A stretch of DNA of 64,000 nt from CAZXPY01 sp964643435 (GCA_964643435.1 CAZXPY010000001.1:1-64000), one strand, 5' to 3'; positions 15,980-24,206 are shown, counted from the stretch's first letter. The notes: a model not told the origin generated them from the sequence alone. Made by a program: numbers and translations.

Positions 15980-18436
15980 GTGAAAAAAACCAAAAAAAGA
16001 CGCCAAACAGTTTATAGTCAAGTTTTACCAACCGTAACCTTTCCGTTAAAACAAGCCGAAACTAGTAAAAAAACAATTTTAGAAGGAATTAGAGCCGATG
16101 TTTTTACGGATCGTTACGCCCTAAAAGATGAGCAAGGAAAATCACTAGAAACATACCCAGAGCAGCTTTGGGAACGGGTCGCCAAAGGAATTGCCGGCGT
16201 TGAAAAGACTAAGAGATTGCGGGAAACTTGGGCAAGAGAATTTTACTACATCTTAGAGGGTTTTAAATTTGTTCCGGCCGGAAGAATTCTTAGCGGCGCT
16301 GGAACTGGGTACGAAGTCACTTTTTACAATTGTTTTGTTCTTCCATCACCGCCAGACTCAAGAGGAGGTATTATTGATAATCTTAAAGCAATGGTAGAGA
16401 CAATGTCGCGTAGTGGGGGTGTAGGGATTAATCTTTCCTCCTTAAGACCTAGAGGAGCTAGAGTTAAAAAAGTTAATGGGACTTCTTCTGGTCCGGTAAA
16501 TTGGGCCGAATTATATTCGGTCGCAACCCATGATGTCATACAACAAGGCGGGTCTCGTCGGGGCGCTTTGATGTTAATGCTCAATGATTGGCATCCAGAC
16601 GTTGAAGAGTTTATCCAAGTTAAAAAAGACCTTTCTCGAATTAATGGCGCTAATTTATCGGTCTGTGCTTCAGACCCCTTTATGGAGGCAGTAAAAAACG
16701 ATAGTGATTGGGACCTAGTTTTTCCCGACATAAGCGATCCAGATTATGATAAAGAGTGGGACGGTTATTTACCAGGATGGCTAGCGAAGAATAAGAAGAT
16801 TAGAGTTTATAAAACTATAAAAGCTAGGGATTTGTGGGATAAAATTGCCCAGGCTGCTTGGGCGTCTGCCGAACCAGGATTAGTCTTTATTGATCGTTAC
16901 AATAAGATGTCTAATACTTGGTACTACGAAAATATTATTAGCGTTAACCCCTGTGGAGAACAAGGGTTACCGGCCTGGGGCGTTTGTAATCTGGGAGCAA
17001 TGAATTTAGCTGCCTTTGTTAAAGAAAACAGTGAATTTGATTATAAAGAGTTGGATAAAAATGTAAGGGTCGCAATCCGCTTTTTAGACAATGTAATTGA
17101 AGCAAATTACTACTTTTTCCCAGAAAACGAAAAACAGCAACGCTACGGAACTAGACGTACTGGTCTTGGAACAATGGGGTTGGCGGATTGCCTAATTAAA
17201 ATGAAGGTTCGTTATGGTTCGCAGGATTCAACCAAAATTATTGAAAAGATTTACGCAACGATTAGAGACGCAGCCTACAACGAAAGTGCGGAGTTAGCAG
17301 CTGAAAAAGAGTCTTTTGGTGCTTATAACAAAGAAAAATACCTTCAAGGTAAATTTATTAAACAACTTTCCAAAGAACTTCAAGACAAAATTGCCAAGAA
17401 CGGTATTCGAAATGGCGTTCTGCTAACTCAAGCGCCAACCGGAACGACCTCTCTTTTAGCTGGGGTATCATCCGGCATCGAGCCAGTTTACGATTTCGCT
17501 TTTATTCGTCGAGATAGAACTGGCGAACACACAATTTACCACTCACTTTATCAAGCTTGGAAAGAAGAAAACCCCCAAATCCCTCTTCCGGACTATTTTG
17601 TGTCTGCCAACGATTTAACACCGGAGGATCACGTAAGAGTTCAAGCCGCAGTTCAAAAATACACTGATTCTTCGATTTCAAAAACAGTGAATGCTCCTAA
17701 TACTCACAGCGTTGAAGACGTTAAAAAACTCTACACCTTAGCTTACGAACTTGGTTGTAAAGGAATTACTTATATGAGAGATGGTAGCCGAGAAGGAGTT
17801 TTGAATCACCTTGAAGAAGAAACAGTAAACGATTCCCAAATCCCGACACTAAATGGTGAGGTACAAACAACTATTGAAACGAACCCAACACCTTCTAATT
17901 TAGAAGAGACAGAAGAGGTGACGACACTGCGTCACCGACCATATTCACTGCAAGGTAAAACCTATAAGGTAAAAACTCCGATTGGTACTGCTTGGGTAAC
18001 GGTAACTACCGATGAAGCCTCAAATCCATTCGAAGTATTTATTTTAGTTGGTAAGGCTGGTAGTGATGTAATGGCTGATGCAGAGGCGATTGGAAGATTA
18101 ATTTCTTTGGCTTTCCGAATTTCCTCCAATTATTCCCAAAAAGACGTTGCCAGACAGATTATTTACCAATTAAGTGGAATTGGCGGCTCAGCTTCAATGG
18201 GTTTTGGTAATGGAAAAGTACGTTCTTTAGCAGATGCAGTCGCTAAAGTACTAGCGGAAACAATTGGGTTAAAAGTTAATGAAAAAGAAACCAATTCTAG
18301 TGAGGTAAAATTAGAAACAGCGCCAACCCAACACGAGGCTAAGGCGCGAGATTTTTGTCCAAGCTGTGGTGTTGCCTCGTTAGTCTTCCAAGAAGGTTGC
18401 AAAACTTGTTATTCTTGTGGCTACAGCGAGTGCTAA
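15980..18436 (+). CDS. nrdJ: Vitamin B12-dependent (class II) ribonucleotide reductase
   Basis: 818 residues. The (alpha/beta)10 barrel shows FVPAGRILSGAGTG, YNCFVLPSP, GGVGINLSSLRPRGA, NPCGEQGLPAWGVCNLGAMN (about residue 322, thiyl-radical Cys) and the phosphate loop QAPTGTTSLLAG (about 485). A TSCPD domain follows (about 655-765), then a zinc-ribbon tail CPSCG...CKTCYSCGYSEC (about 793-818) that shuttles reducing equivalents. The start is GTG with SD AAAGGAG. The enzyme makes dNTP precursors and needs adenosylcobalamin, which connects it to the B12 uptake genes just downstream. Confidence 0.96.
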   Translation: MKKTKKRRQTVYSQVLPTVTFPLKQAETSKKTILEGIRADVFTDRYALKDEQGKSLETYPEQLWERVAKGIAGVEKTKRLRETWAREFYYILEGFKFVPAGRILSGAGTGYEVTFYNCFVLPSPPDSRGGIIDNLKAMVETMSRSGGVGINLSSLRPRGARVKKVNGTSSGPVNWAELYSVATHDVIQQGGSRRGALMLMLNDWHPDVEEFIQVKKDLSRINGANLSVCASDPFMEAVKNDSDWDLVFPDISDPDYDKEWDGYLPGWLAKNKKIRVYKTIKARDLWDKIAQAAWASAEPGLVFIDRYNKMSNTWYYENIISVNPCGEQGLPAWGVCNLGAMNLAAFVKENSEFDYKELDKNVRVAIRFLDNVIEANYYFFPENEKQQRYGTRRTGLGTMGLADCLIKMKVRYGSQDSTKIIEKIYATIRDAAYNESAELAAEKESFGAYNKEKYLQGKFIKQLSKELQDKIAKNGIRNGVLLTQAPTGTTSLLAGVSSGIEPVYDFAFIRRDRTGEHTIYHSLYQAWKEENPQIPLPDYFVSANDLTPEDHVRVQAAVQKYTDSSISKTVNAPNTHSVEDVKKLYTLAYELGCKGITYMRDGSREGVLNHLEEETVNDSQIPTLNGEVQTTIETNPTPSNLEETEEVTTLRHRPYSLQGKTYKVKTPIGTAWVTVTTDEASNPFEVFILVGKAGSDVMADAEAIGRLISLAFRISSNYSQKDVARQIIYQLSGIGGSASMGFGNGKVRSLADAVAKVLAETIGLKVNEKETNSSEVKLETAPTQHEAKARDFCPSCGVASLVFQEGCKTCYSCGYSEC

Positions 18437-18507
18437 AGCCACAAAGATAAAGACGCGCAGTATTCGGCTCTGAGCGATTAGCGAAGAGGCATAGAATACG
18501 AGCGATC

Positions 18508-18535
18508 TTATTCTTGCGGCTATAGCGAATGCTAA
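18508..18535 (+). pseudogene. Orphan duplicate of the nrdJ 3' end
   Basis: These 28 bases repeat the last 28 bases of nrdJ (18409-18436) with three differences, and all three are silent third-position changes (TGT/TGC, TAC/TAT, GAG/GAA). It still encodes YSCGYSEC and a stop. Only a short in-frame stretch precedes it, after a TAG. It looks like the remnant of a second gene with the same zinc-ribbon tail; a functional RNA element is an alternative. Confidence 0.6.
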
Positions 18536-18538
18536 GTA

Positions 18539-18567
18539 TTGACAAAATATTTATTAGTTGCTAGTGT
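18539..18567 (+). promoter_or_regulatory. Promoter of the B12 riboswitch operon
   Basis: TTGACA (18539-18544), 17-bp spacer, TAGTGT (18562-18567). Transcription would start near 18574, immediately before the riboswitch P1 stem. Confidence 0.7.
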
Positions 18568-18587
18568 TTTAATACCTTAAAAATTTA

Positions 18588-18690
18588 AATCAAAAGCTCC
18601 GAAGTCTGTGAAACTCAGACACTGTGCCGCAACCGTTAAAGTCGGGTCGCAGGCTTTTGATTCGGCCAAGCCGAACCCTTCGAGCAAAGG
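18588..18690 (+). promoter_or_regulatory. Compact cobalamin riboswitch
   Basis: AATCAAAAGC (18588-18597) pairs perfectly with GCTTTTGATT (18653-18662) to close a P1 stem. Inside is a hairpin GTCTG...CAGAC (18604-18620) and the conserved core CACTGTGCCGCAACCGT (near 18619-18635), followed by AGTCGGGTCGCAGG, the B12-box region. A hairpin TTCGGC-CAA-GCCGAA (18661-18675) and CCTT (18677-18680) opposite the SD AAGG (18687-18690) form a plausible expression platform controlling translation of the ATG at 18696. The aptamer is only about 75 nt, so peripheral helices usual between the core and B12 box are missing. Confidence 0.82.
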
Positions 18691-18695
18691 AATCT

Positions 18696-19433
18696 ATGCT
18701 AAAATTTTTACCTGAAAACTTTCTTGCACGAAGAAAGTTTTTTCTTTTTAAAAAATTCTTACCCTCAAAGTTGTCTCCTTATTTAATTATTTTTCTTTTC
18801 TTAATTTTTGCAGGTTTTATCCAGATTATTCTGTCGCCAAAACCGACTAAGCTTTCCTCACAAAAATCCCAATCCTTACAGGAGAAAACTAATACTAACT
18901 TACCTACTTTATTAGTTGAAGAAGATAAAGAGATCAAAGACAGCACTACTAAAGGTGAGGTCAAAAGAGAATTAGAAAATGCACCTCAAAATGGCTTAGA
19001 ACAAAAAAGCGCTGATTCCGCTAACAATATATTGGGAACTACAAGCGAGACGCAAAATCAAAATACCCAACTGCCTCCATCTTCGTCAACCCCTAACCCC
19101 TCACCGCCGGCTCCAGCCCCAACCCCACCCCCGTCTCTAACAACTGCTATTGTCAGCGTAACAATAATTACGCCTAACCCGACCTCAAATTTTACTGTCC
19201 TCTTAGAAGATGGGTTTAATGTTTGCGATGTCTTAATCAAGGCAAAAAATGAAGGAAAAATTAGCTCCCTCACCTTAGACGACTCATATCTTTCCACCTA
19301 TAAAAGTTTATATGTTTACGAAATAAACGGTTTTGCCAATAACTGGACGTTTACAGTAAACGGTGAATCTCCACTTGGCTGCTCTTTATATTTTCCTAAA
19401 GATAAGGACACCATTGTCTGGAAATTTGGCTGA
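18696..19433 (+). CDS. Membrane-anchored DUF4430 (transcobalamin beta-domain-like) protein
   Basis: About 245 residues. A basic N-terminus and one membrane segment (LSPYLIIFLFLIFAGFIQII, about 27-46) are followed by a long Ser/Glu/Asn-rich stalk, a Pro-rich hinge (PPSSSTPNPSPPAPAPTPPP), and a C-terminal domain of about 95 residues: LEDGFNVCDVLIKAKNEGKI...YVYEINGFANNWTFTVNG...GCSLYFPKDKDTIVWKF. This matches DUF4430, the fold of the C-terminal beta domain of transcobalamin/intrinsic factor. I chose the ATG at 18696 because it follows the riboswitch SD; an upstream start (18624) would lie inside the aptamer. Likely extracellular B12 binding, inferred from riboswitch control and fold. Confidence 0.85.
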   Translation: MLKFLPENFLARRKFFLFKKFLPSKLSPYLIIFLFLIFAGFIQIILSPKPTKLSSQKSQSLQEKTNTNLPTLLVEEDKEIKDSTTKGEVKRELENAPQNGLEQKSADSANNILGTTSETQNQNTQLPPSSSTPNPSPPAPAPTPPPSLTTAIVSVTIITPNPTSNFTVLLEDGFNVCDVLIKAKNEGKISSLTLDDSYLSTYKSLYVYEINGFANNWTFTVNGESPLGCSLYFPKDKDTIVWKFG

Positions 19434-19446
19434 AGGGAGGTGAAAA

Positions 19447-20400
19447 ATGAAAAAGATATTTAAGTTGAGTTTATTATTAGTAATAGTGCCAATATTAGCC
19501 TTAAATTCATTAGTTTCTGTGCCAATCTTAGTTGCCCAAGATCCGAATTTAGCATCGGCAGATAAAGGATTAGATTATCTTCGTAGTCAACAACAAGAAA
19601 ATGGTAGCATAACCGGATTTGCCGGCATAAGTCATTGGGCGACGATTGCCTTTGCATCGCGGGGAATAAAAGCAAATGATGTTGAAACGGCAGATGGCGA
19701 TTCGCTGCTTAGATACATAAGAAAAAATGCCCCAACAAGTTCATCTCCCGCTACTGATTGGGAAAGAGCAATGCTCTCTTTATACGCCACTGGTAAAAGA
19801 GCGAGAAGTTATTGGGGAGTAAGATATCTTGATAATCTAGAGGCAAAATACAATAACAACCAAATTGGGGACCAGAGTTTAGTGAATGATGATATTTTTG
19901 GTCTTCTCGCTTTGATTGTGGCTGGTAGTAGAGCGGATGGAGAAATTAAAAGCAATGTCCTAAACTTCATTCTTACTCACCAAAATCCTGACGGCGGTTT
20001 TAGCTGGTCCACATCTTTCGCTAGTGATAGTAATGATACCGCAGCTGCGATCCAGTCTTTGGTCGCCGCAAGAAACAGCGGTTTGGGCAGTAGTGGTGTA
20101 AATTCCGCTATTGAAAAGGCAAAAGACTATCTCTTAACTACTCAAAACCCTGATGGCGGATTTGTTTATGAAGTTGGTAGTGATTCGGATACGGCTTCGA
20201 GTAGTTGGGCAGTTTTAGCTTTAAGCTCACTTGGCTTGGGAAATTCTGCAGAGAGCGAAGCAGCCGAAAGCTACATAAGAAATAGACAGTTGCCGGACGG
20301 TTCCTTTGAATGGATGAGTGGTTTTGGCGGCGAAACTTTCACAACTTCTTACGCTGTAGCGGCTCTTTCAGGAAAACATTGGCCGATTAGATTTAAGTAA
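19447..20400 (+). CDS. Secreted alpha/alpha-barrel (prenyltransferase/intrinsic-factor-like) repeat protein
   Basis: 317 residues. A signal peptide (MKKIFKLSLLLVIVPILALN...) is followed by helical repeats with the motif Q-x-P-D-G-G-F: QQENGSITGF, HQNPDGGFSW, TQNPDGGFVYE and RQLPDGSFEW. This is the alpha6/alpha6 toroid of squalene cyclases, prenyltransferases and the N-terminal domain of intrinsic factor/transcobalamin. No cyclase D-x-D-D catalytic motif is evident, which favours a binding rather than catalytic role. It has a strong SD (GGGAGGTG) and lies 13 bases after the DUF4430 gene under the same riboswitch. Probably the second half of a two-protein surface B12 trap (inference). Confidence 0.82.
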   Translation: MKKIFKLSLLLVIVPILALNSLVSVPILVAQDPNLASADKGLDYLRSQQQENGSITGFAGISHWATIAFASRGIKANDVETADGDSLLRYIRKNAPTSSSPATDWERAMLSLYATGKRARSYWGVRYLDNLEAKYNNNQIGDQSLVNDDIFGLLALIVAGSRADGEIKSNVLNFILTHQNPDGGFSWSTSFASDSNDTAAAIQSLVAARNSGLGSSGVNSAIEKAKDYLLTTQNPDGGFVYEVGSDSDTASSSWAVLALSSLGLGNSAESEAAESYIRNRQLPDGSFEWMSGFGGETFTTSYAVAALSGKHWPIRFK

Positions 20401-20404
20401 TTCT

Positions 20405-20428
20405 GAAGGGGCTGAAACCAGCCCCTTC
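20405..20428 (+). terminator. Hairpin after the barrel gene
   Basis: GAAGGGGCTG and CAGCCCCTTC form a perfect 10-bp GC-rich stem with the loop AAAC. No T-run follows, so it may be a transcript-stabilising or partial terminator that ends the riboswitch transcript before the next promoter. Confidence 0.6.
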
Positions 20429-20447
20429 AAACCTGCCAAAAGACAAC

Positions 20448-20477
20448 TTGTTTAAATTAAAATATATTTAGTACAAT
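20448..20477 (+). promoter_or_regulatory. Promoter of the DUF6580 gene
   Basis: TTGTTT (20448-20453), 18-bp spacer, TACAAT (20472-20477). A consensus-like SD AAGGAGGT precedes the ATG at 20497. The membrane transporter and BtuF-like genes can thus be transcribed apart from the riboswitch unit. Confidence 0.55.
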
Positions 20478-20496
20478 CAAAAGAAGGAGGTAAACT

Positions 20497-21054
20497 ATGT
20501 TAGCCTTAATGATGATTATTGGCGGAGTGGTCTTAAGACTTGTCCCCCACCTGCCTAACTTTGCACCAATTTCGGCCACGGCTTTGTTTGGCGGAGCTTA
20601 CTTAAACAAACGTTTCGCTCTTATAGTTCCGTTGTTAGCAATAGCAATTTCGGACTACCTGCTTTTATATATAAATCCATTTAGGGTACCGATAGTAGAT
20701 TTCAGTAGAATATATCCACCCGACGCCATGTTTCATTCGACTACTTTGTATGTATGGAGTAGTTTTATGATCTCTGGTCTTATCGGGCTTTGGTTAAGAA
20801 AGAGAAAGAAGCCAGCTTATATAATCGGGGCAAGTTTAGCTACCTCTGTCCAGTTTTTCCTAATCACAAACTTTGGAGTTTGGGCAGCCGGAGCTTATGC
20901 AAGAGACTTTTCAGGGCTCGCCCAAAGCTACATAATGGGGTTGCCTTTCTTCCGGGGAACTTTATTTGGCGATCTATTTTACACGGCGACGTTTTTTGGA
21001 GCTTATGAGCTAGCTTTAAAGTTGGTGAGAAAGCAAAAGTTAGCGATTGCATGA
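20497..21054 (+). CDS. DUF6580 membrane protein, candidate ECF-type substrate-binding component
   Basis: 185 residues with about five to six membrane segments. The opening LRLVPHLPNFAPISATALFGGAYL and the later ITNFGVWAAGAYARDFSGLAQSYIMGLPFFRGTLFGDLFYT are typical of DUF6580, small integral membrane proteins resembling ECF-transporter S components. Located between the B12-riboswitch genes and a BtuF-like gene (which starts inside its stop, ATGA-type overlap at 21051), it is the best candidate for moving B12 across the membrane. No ECF ATPase or T component is in the window. Substrate is inference. Confidence 0.78.
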   Translation: MLALMMIIGGVVLRLVPHLPNFAPISATALFGGAYLNKRFALIVPLLAIAISDYLLLYINPFRVPIVDFSRIYPPDAMFHSTTLYVWSSFMISGLIGLWLRKRKKPAYIIGASLATSVQFFLITNFGVWAAGAYARDFSGLAQSYIMGLPFFRGTLFGDLFYTATFFGAYELALKLVRKQKLAIA

Positions 21055-21983
21055 GGATCGTTTCTACTCTACCAACTGCTACAGAAATTGTTTACCAGCT
21101 TGGGTTGGGTAAGCAACTGGTTGGTGTTTCGCACGAATGTAACTACCCATCACAAGCTTCTAAAAAGCCGCGTATTTCCGAAACCGATATTGATTACGGA
21201 AAAGCTACAAGTATTGAAATTGATAATCACGTAACCGCCAAAATGCACGAACATCATAGTCTTTATAATCTTAAAGAAGATTTATTGATGCACTTAGCAC
21301 CAACTTATCTTATAACCCAAAAACTCTGTGATGTTTGTGCGGTTACTCCAAACGATCTTCAAAGAGTGATAAGAACTCTTTCTAAGAAACCAGAGTTGAT
21401 TACTCTCAACCCGACGAGTTTAAAAGAAATTTTGCAAGACATATTAAGAGTGGGCAAGGTTTTAAAAGTTGAAGATAGGGCCCAAAGGTTAGTTGGGAAA
21501 CTGCGCCGAAAAATCCAGGAAATTCGTGAAAAGACAAACGGTCTCCTCCAACCAAAGATTTTATGCCTAGAGTGGTTAGACCCACCCTTTGCATCAGGAC
21601 ACTGGGTGCCGGAAATGGTGGAAATCGCAGGTGGGGTCGAAGTTTTGGGTCTGAAAAATAAACCGTCACGAAAGATTTCTTGGGAAGATGTTAAAAGAAT
21701 GGATCCAGAAATTATCGTGATGATGCCGTGTGGGTTTTCTATCGACAAGACCTTAGGCGAACTAAAAGGATTGGCAAGAAACCCGCTCTGGCAAAGTTTA
21801 AAAGCAGTTAAAGAGGGAGAGGTTTACGTTGTTGATGGTCCAAGCTATTTTAACCAATCAGGCCCAAGAGTGATCGAGGTAGGTATCGAGATTTTAGCCA
21901 AAATCATCCATCCAGAAATTTTCGGTAACCCGAGCAAAAAAGAAGCCCTAAGATTTGCCCAGTTGGTTACCACTCAGATATAA
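21051..21983 (+). CDS. BtuF-like cobalamin-binding protein without signal peptide
   Basis: 310 residues of the helical-backbone periplasmic-binding fold. MRIVSTLPTATEIVYQLGLG, GVSHECNYP, TQKLCDVCAV, LEWLDPPFASGHWVPEMVEIAGG and MMPCGFSID match a BtuF-related subfamily usually annotated cobalamin-binding. There is no signal peptide or lipobox: the fold starts at residue 1, so it is predicted cytosolic. That is a known property of this subfamily, whose role is unclear. It overlaps the DUF6580 gene by four bases. It may hand B12 to the adenosyltransferase or NrdJ, or chelate it inside the cell (inference). Confidence 0.88.
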   Translation: MRIVSTLPTATEIVYQLGLGKQLVGVSHECNYPSQASKKPRISETDIDYGKATSIEIDNHVTAKMHEHHSLYNLKEDLLMHLAPTYLITQKLCDVCAVTPNDLQRVIRTLSKKPELITLNPTSLKEILQDILRVGKVLKVEDRAQRLVGKLRRKIQEIREKTNGLLQPKILCLEWLDPPFASGHWVPEMVEIAGGVEVLGLKNKPSRKISWEDVKRMDPEIIVMMPCGFSIDKTLGELKGLARNPLWQSLKAVKEGEVYVVDGPSYFNQSGPRVIEVGIEILAKIIHPEIFGNPSKKEALRFAQLVTTQI

Positions 21984-21984
21984 T
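21955..21984 (+). promoter_or_regulatory. Promoter of phosphohexomutase gene
   Basis: TTGCCC (21955-21960), 18-bp spacer, TATAAT (21979-21984), then nine bases to the ATG at 21994 with no SD. It is embedded in the 3' end of the BtuF-like gene. The near-leaderless spacing supports the ATG rather than the upstream in-frame TTG, which is the -35 itself. Confidence 0.65.
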
Positions 21985-21993
21985 CAAGTAGTT

Positions 21994-23376
21994 ATGAGTG
22001 GTATCGACCCGACGATTTTTAAAGCTTATGACATTCGTGGCATTTACCCTTCACAGTTAAATGAGGAGGGAATTTACAAAATTACAAAAGGAATTTTTAC
22101 CTTCATTATTAAGAAATTAGGTCAAAACAAACCACCAAGGATTGTTTTAAGTTACGATGGAAGACTATCGACCCCATCTTTAGTAAGAGAAGTTAAAAAG
22201 GCTTTGATTGAGGCAGGTGCAGAAATTATTGAAATTGGCTTGTCCACCACTCCAACTTTTTACTTCGCTCTCTATTATTATGGCTACGATGCTGGCATAC
22301 AAGTAAGCGCTTCCCACAACCCTAAAGAATACAATGGGGTTAAATTTACCATTAACACACCAGAAGGTTTAATTAAAGTTGGAAAAAATACGGGAATGGA
22401 AGAAGTAAAAGAAATAATCTTAACTGAAAACTTTACTTCTCTTGGGACTTCCGGCGTGATAAAAACAAAAGAGGGAGTGTTAGAAGATCATGTAGAAGAT
22501 GCCTTCCAATTTCTCGAAAATCCAAGAATTGGAAAAATGAAGGCAGTAGCGGATAGCGCCAATGCGGTTGGATCCCTTTATTTGGAGGCTCTTTTTAATA
22601 AACTTCCGTGTGAATTAATTAAAATGAATTTTGAAATAGACGGTAATTTTCCGGCTCACCAACCCGATCCTTTGCAATTTGATACTTTAGTTTCCTTGCA
22701 AAAGAGAGTAAGAGAAGAAAAAGCCGATTTAGGCATTGCCCCAGACGGTGATGGCGATCGGGTTTTTTTTATAGACGAGAAAGGAGTAGTTATACCAGCT
22801 TCACTGGTTACAGCTCTAATGACCCAAGAAATTTTAAAAAAATATCCCGGGAGAAAAATTGTTTATGACGTTAGGGACACTTTTAATGTGGAAAACGCTA
22901 TTAGAAAAAATGGCGGAGTACCGATACTAACTTGCGTAGGTCATGCAATAATTACGGAAACTATGAAAAAAGAAAAAGCTATTTTTGCCGGCGAAAATTC
23001 AGGCCATTATTTTTTTGAGGAAAATGGTTATGGGGAAAACCCACTACCAATAATTCTTACGGTACTATCGGTTATAACCAGAGAAGAAAAGCCAATATCA
23101 AAAATTCTTGAACCTCTAAAAGTTAGTTTTGAATCAGGCGAAATTAATTTTAAAACAGACAGAGGTGAGGTGATAAAACAAAAAGTTCTAGAAAAATATA
23201 AAGACGGAAAAGTTTCGCTTCTTGATGGCGTTTCGGTTGATTATCCGGAATGGAGATTTAACTTAAGAATTTCAAATACCGAACCCTTACTTCGTCTGAA
23301 TGTAGAAAGTTTAAACAGAAAGCTTATGGAAGAAAAACGAGAGGAATTGTTCAAGTTGATAAAAAACAACGTCTGA
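21994..23376 (+). CDS. Phosphomannomutase/phosphoglucomutase
   Basis: About 460 residues of the alpha-D-phosphohexomutase family with all four domains. FKAYDIRGIYP at the start, the phosphoserine loop VSASHNPKEYNGVKF, the Mg site APDGDGDRVFFID, the sugar-binding GENSGHYFFEE and the phosphate-binding ISNTEPLLRLNVES are present. It interconverts hexose 1- and 6-phosphates for nucleotide-sugar synthesis, downstream of Pgi/Pmi. Confidence 0.95.
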   Translation: MSGIDPTIFKAYDIRGIYPSQLNEEGIYKITKGIFTFIIKKLGQNKPPRIVLSYDGRLSTPSLVREVKKALIEAGAEIIEIGLSTTPTFYFALYYYGYDAGIQVSASHNPKEYNGVKFTINTPEGLIKVGKNTGMEEVKEIILTENFTSLGTSGVIKTKEGVLEDHVEDAFQFLENPRIGKMKAVADSANAVGSLYLEALFNKLPCELIKMNFEIDGNFPAHQPDPLQFDTLVSLQKRVREEKADLGIAPDGDGDRVFFIDEKGVVIPASLVTALMTQEILKKYPGRKIVYDVRDTFNVENAIRKNGGVPILTCVGHAIITETMKKEKAIFAGENSGHYFFEENGYGENPLPIILTVLSVITREEKPISKILEPLKVSFESGEINFKTDRGEVIKQKVLEKYKDGKVSLLDGVSVDYPEWRFNLRISNTEPLLRLNVESLNRKLMEEKREELFKLIKNNV

Positions 23377-23393
23377 AGTCAGAAAGGATATAA

Positions 23394-24158
23394 ATGAAAG
23401 AATTAGAAATATTAAAAAAAGCAGTTTTAGAAGCTGGGAACTTTCTGCTTGGAAATTTTGGTAAAAAGATAGCGGCCGAATATAGAAGCGGTAAAGGTTT
23501 AATTAGTGAATTTGATATAAAAGCCGAAAACCTAATCGTAGAGCTTTTAAAAAAAGAATTCCCTGACTATGGTGTCATTGGAGAAGAAACAGGAGTTATC
23601 GAAGGAAAGTCGGAATTTACTTGGATTATCGACCCTTTAGACGGCACCACTAATTTCGTTATTGGAGTGCCAATTTTTGCAGTTTCAGCTGCCCTTACAA
23701 AGGGAAATCAGGTTTTAACCTCAGCTATTTATATTCCGACAACCAAAGAGCTTTTTACTGCTCAAAAAAATAACGGCGCCTTTCTAAATAGCGAGAAAAT
23801 TACTGTTTCTGATCAAACTAATCTAAATAAAGCAGTGGTGGTGTTCGGTCGGGGGCGAAGCGAAGAAGACATCAAAAGATTTTTAAAAAATTTTGTCTCA
23901 ATCGGCGAACTTTTAGGACCGCCTCGAATTTTTGGAAGTACTGTTTATGAATTTACCACAGTTGCTTGCGGTAAGACGGATCTTTTAATAAATAACGGAT
24001 CAAGTATCTGGGATTATGCAGCCGGTACTTTGTTAGTTAGTGAAGCTGGCGGTAGAGTTACTGATTTTGCCGGAAACGAATGGAATCTTACAAAAACAGA
24101 AACTGTCGCCTCAAACGGAAAAATCCACGAAAAAACCCTAGCCGTTTTAAATAGTTAG
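23394..24158 (+). CDS. Inositol-monophosphatase family phosphatase
   Basis: 254 residues. Metal sites GEETGV and WIIDPLDGTTNFVIGVPIFAVSAAL (the D-P-L-D-G-T-T-N motif) and the C-terminal SSIWDYAAGTLLVSEAGGRVTDFAG are the family hallmarks. Li+-sensitive Mg2+-dependent phosphatase acting on inositol-1-P, fructose-1,6-bisphosphate, histidinol-P or PAP; specificity cannot be told. It lies 17 bases after the phosphohexomutase and is probably co-transcribed. Confidence 0.92.
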   Translation: MKELEILKKAVLEAGNFLLGNFGKKIAAEYRSGKGLISEFDIKAENLIVELLKKEFPDYGVIGEETGVIEGKSEFTWIIDPLDGTTNFVIGVPIFAVSAALTKGNQVLTSAIYIPTTKELFTAQKNNGAFLNSEKITVSDQTNLNKAVVVFGRGRSEEDIKRFLKNFVSIGELLGPPRIFGSTVYEFTTVACGKTDLLINNGSSIWDYAAGTLLVSEAGGRVTDFAGNEWNLTKTETVASNGKIHEKTLAVLNS

Positions 24159-24169
24159 TTTAATATATC

Positions 24170-24198
24170 TTGACAAACCCTACCCTGTAGGGTAGGAT
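24170..24198 (+). promoter_or_regulatory. CsoR-regulated copper promoter
   Basis: TTGACA (24170-24175), 17-bp spacer, TAGGAT (24193-24198). The spacer and -10 are covered by the inverted repeat CCTACCC-TGTA-GGGTAGG (24179-24196), a G/C-tract dyad like known CsoR/RcnR-family operators. The csoR GTG at 24207 is eight bases after the -10, making the message essentially leaderless. Bound CsoR would block RNA polymerase until Cu(I) releases it. Confidence 0.8.
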
Positions 24199-24206
24199 AT
24201 AGATGT

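Noticed and set aside
18620..18695. Upstream start (18624) for the DUF4430 protein
   Set aside because: It falls inside the riboswitch aptamer; the ATG at 18696 follows the SD and precedes the membrane segment naturally.
19447..20400. Squalene-hopene cyclase
   Set aside because: It has a signal peptide, is half the usual length, lacks the cyclase acidic motif and is under a B12 riboswitch; only the barrel fold is shared.
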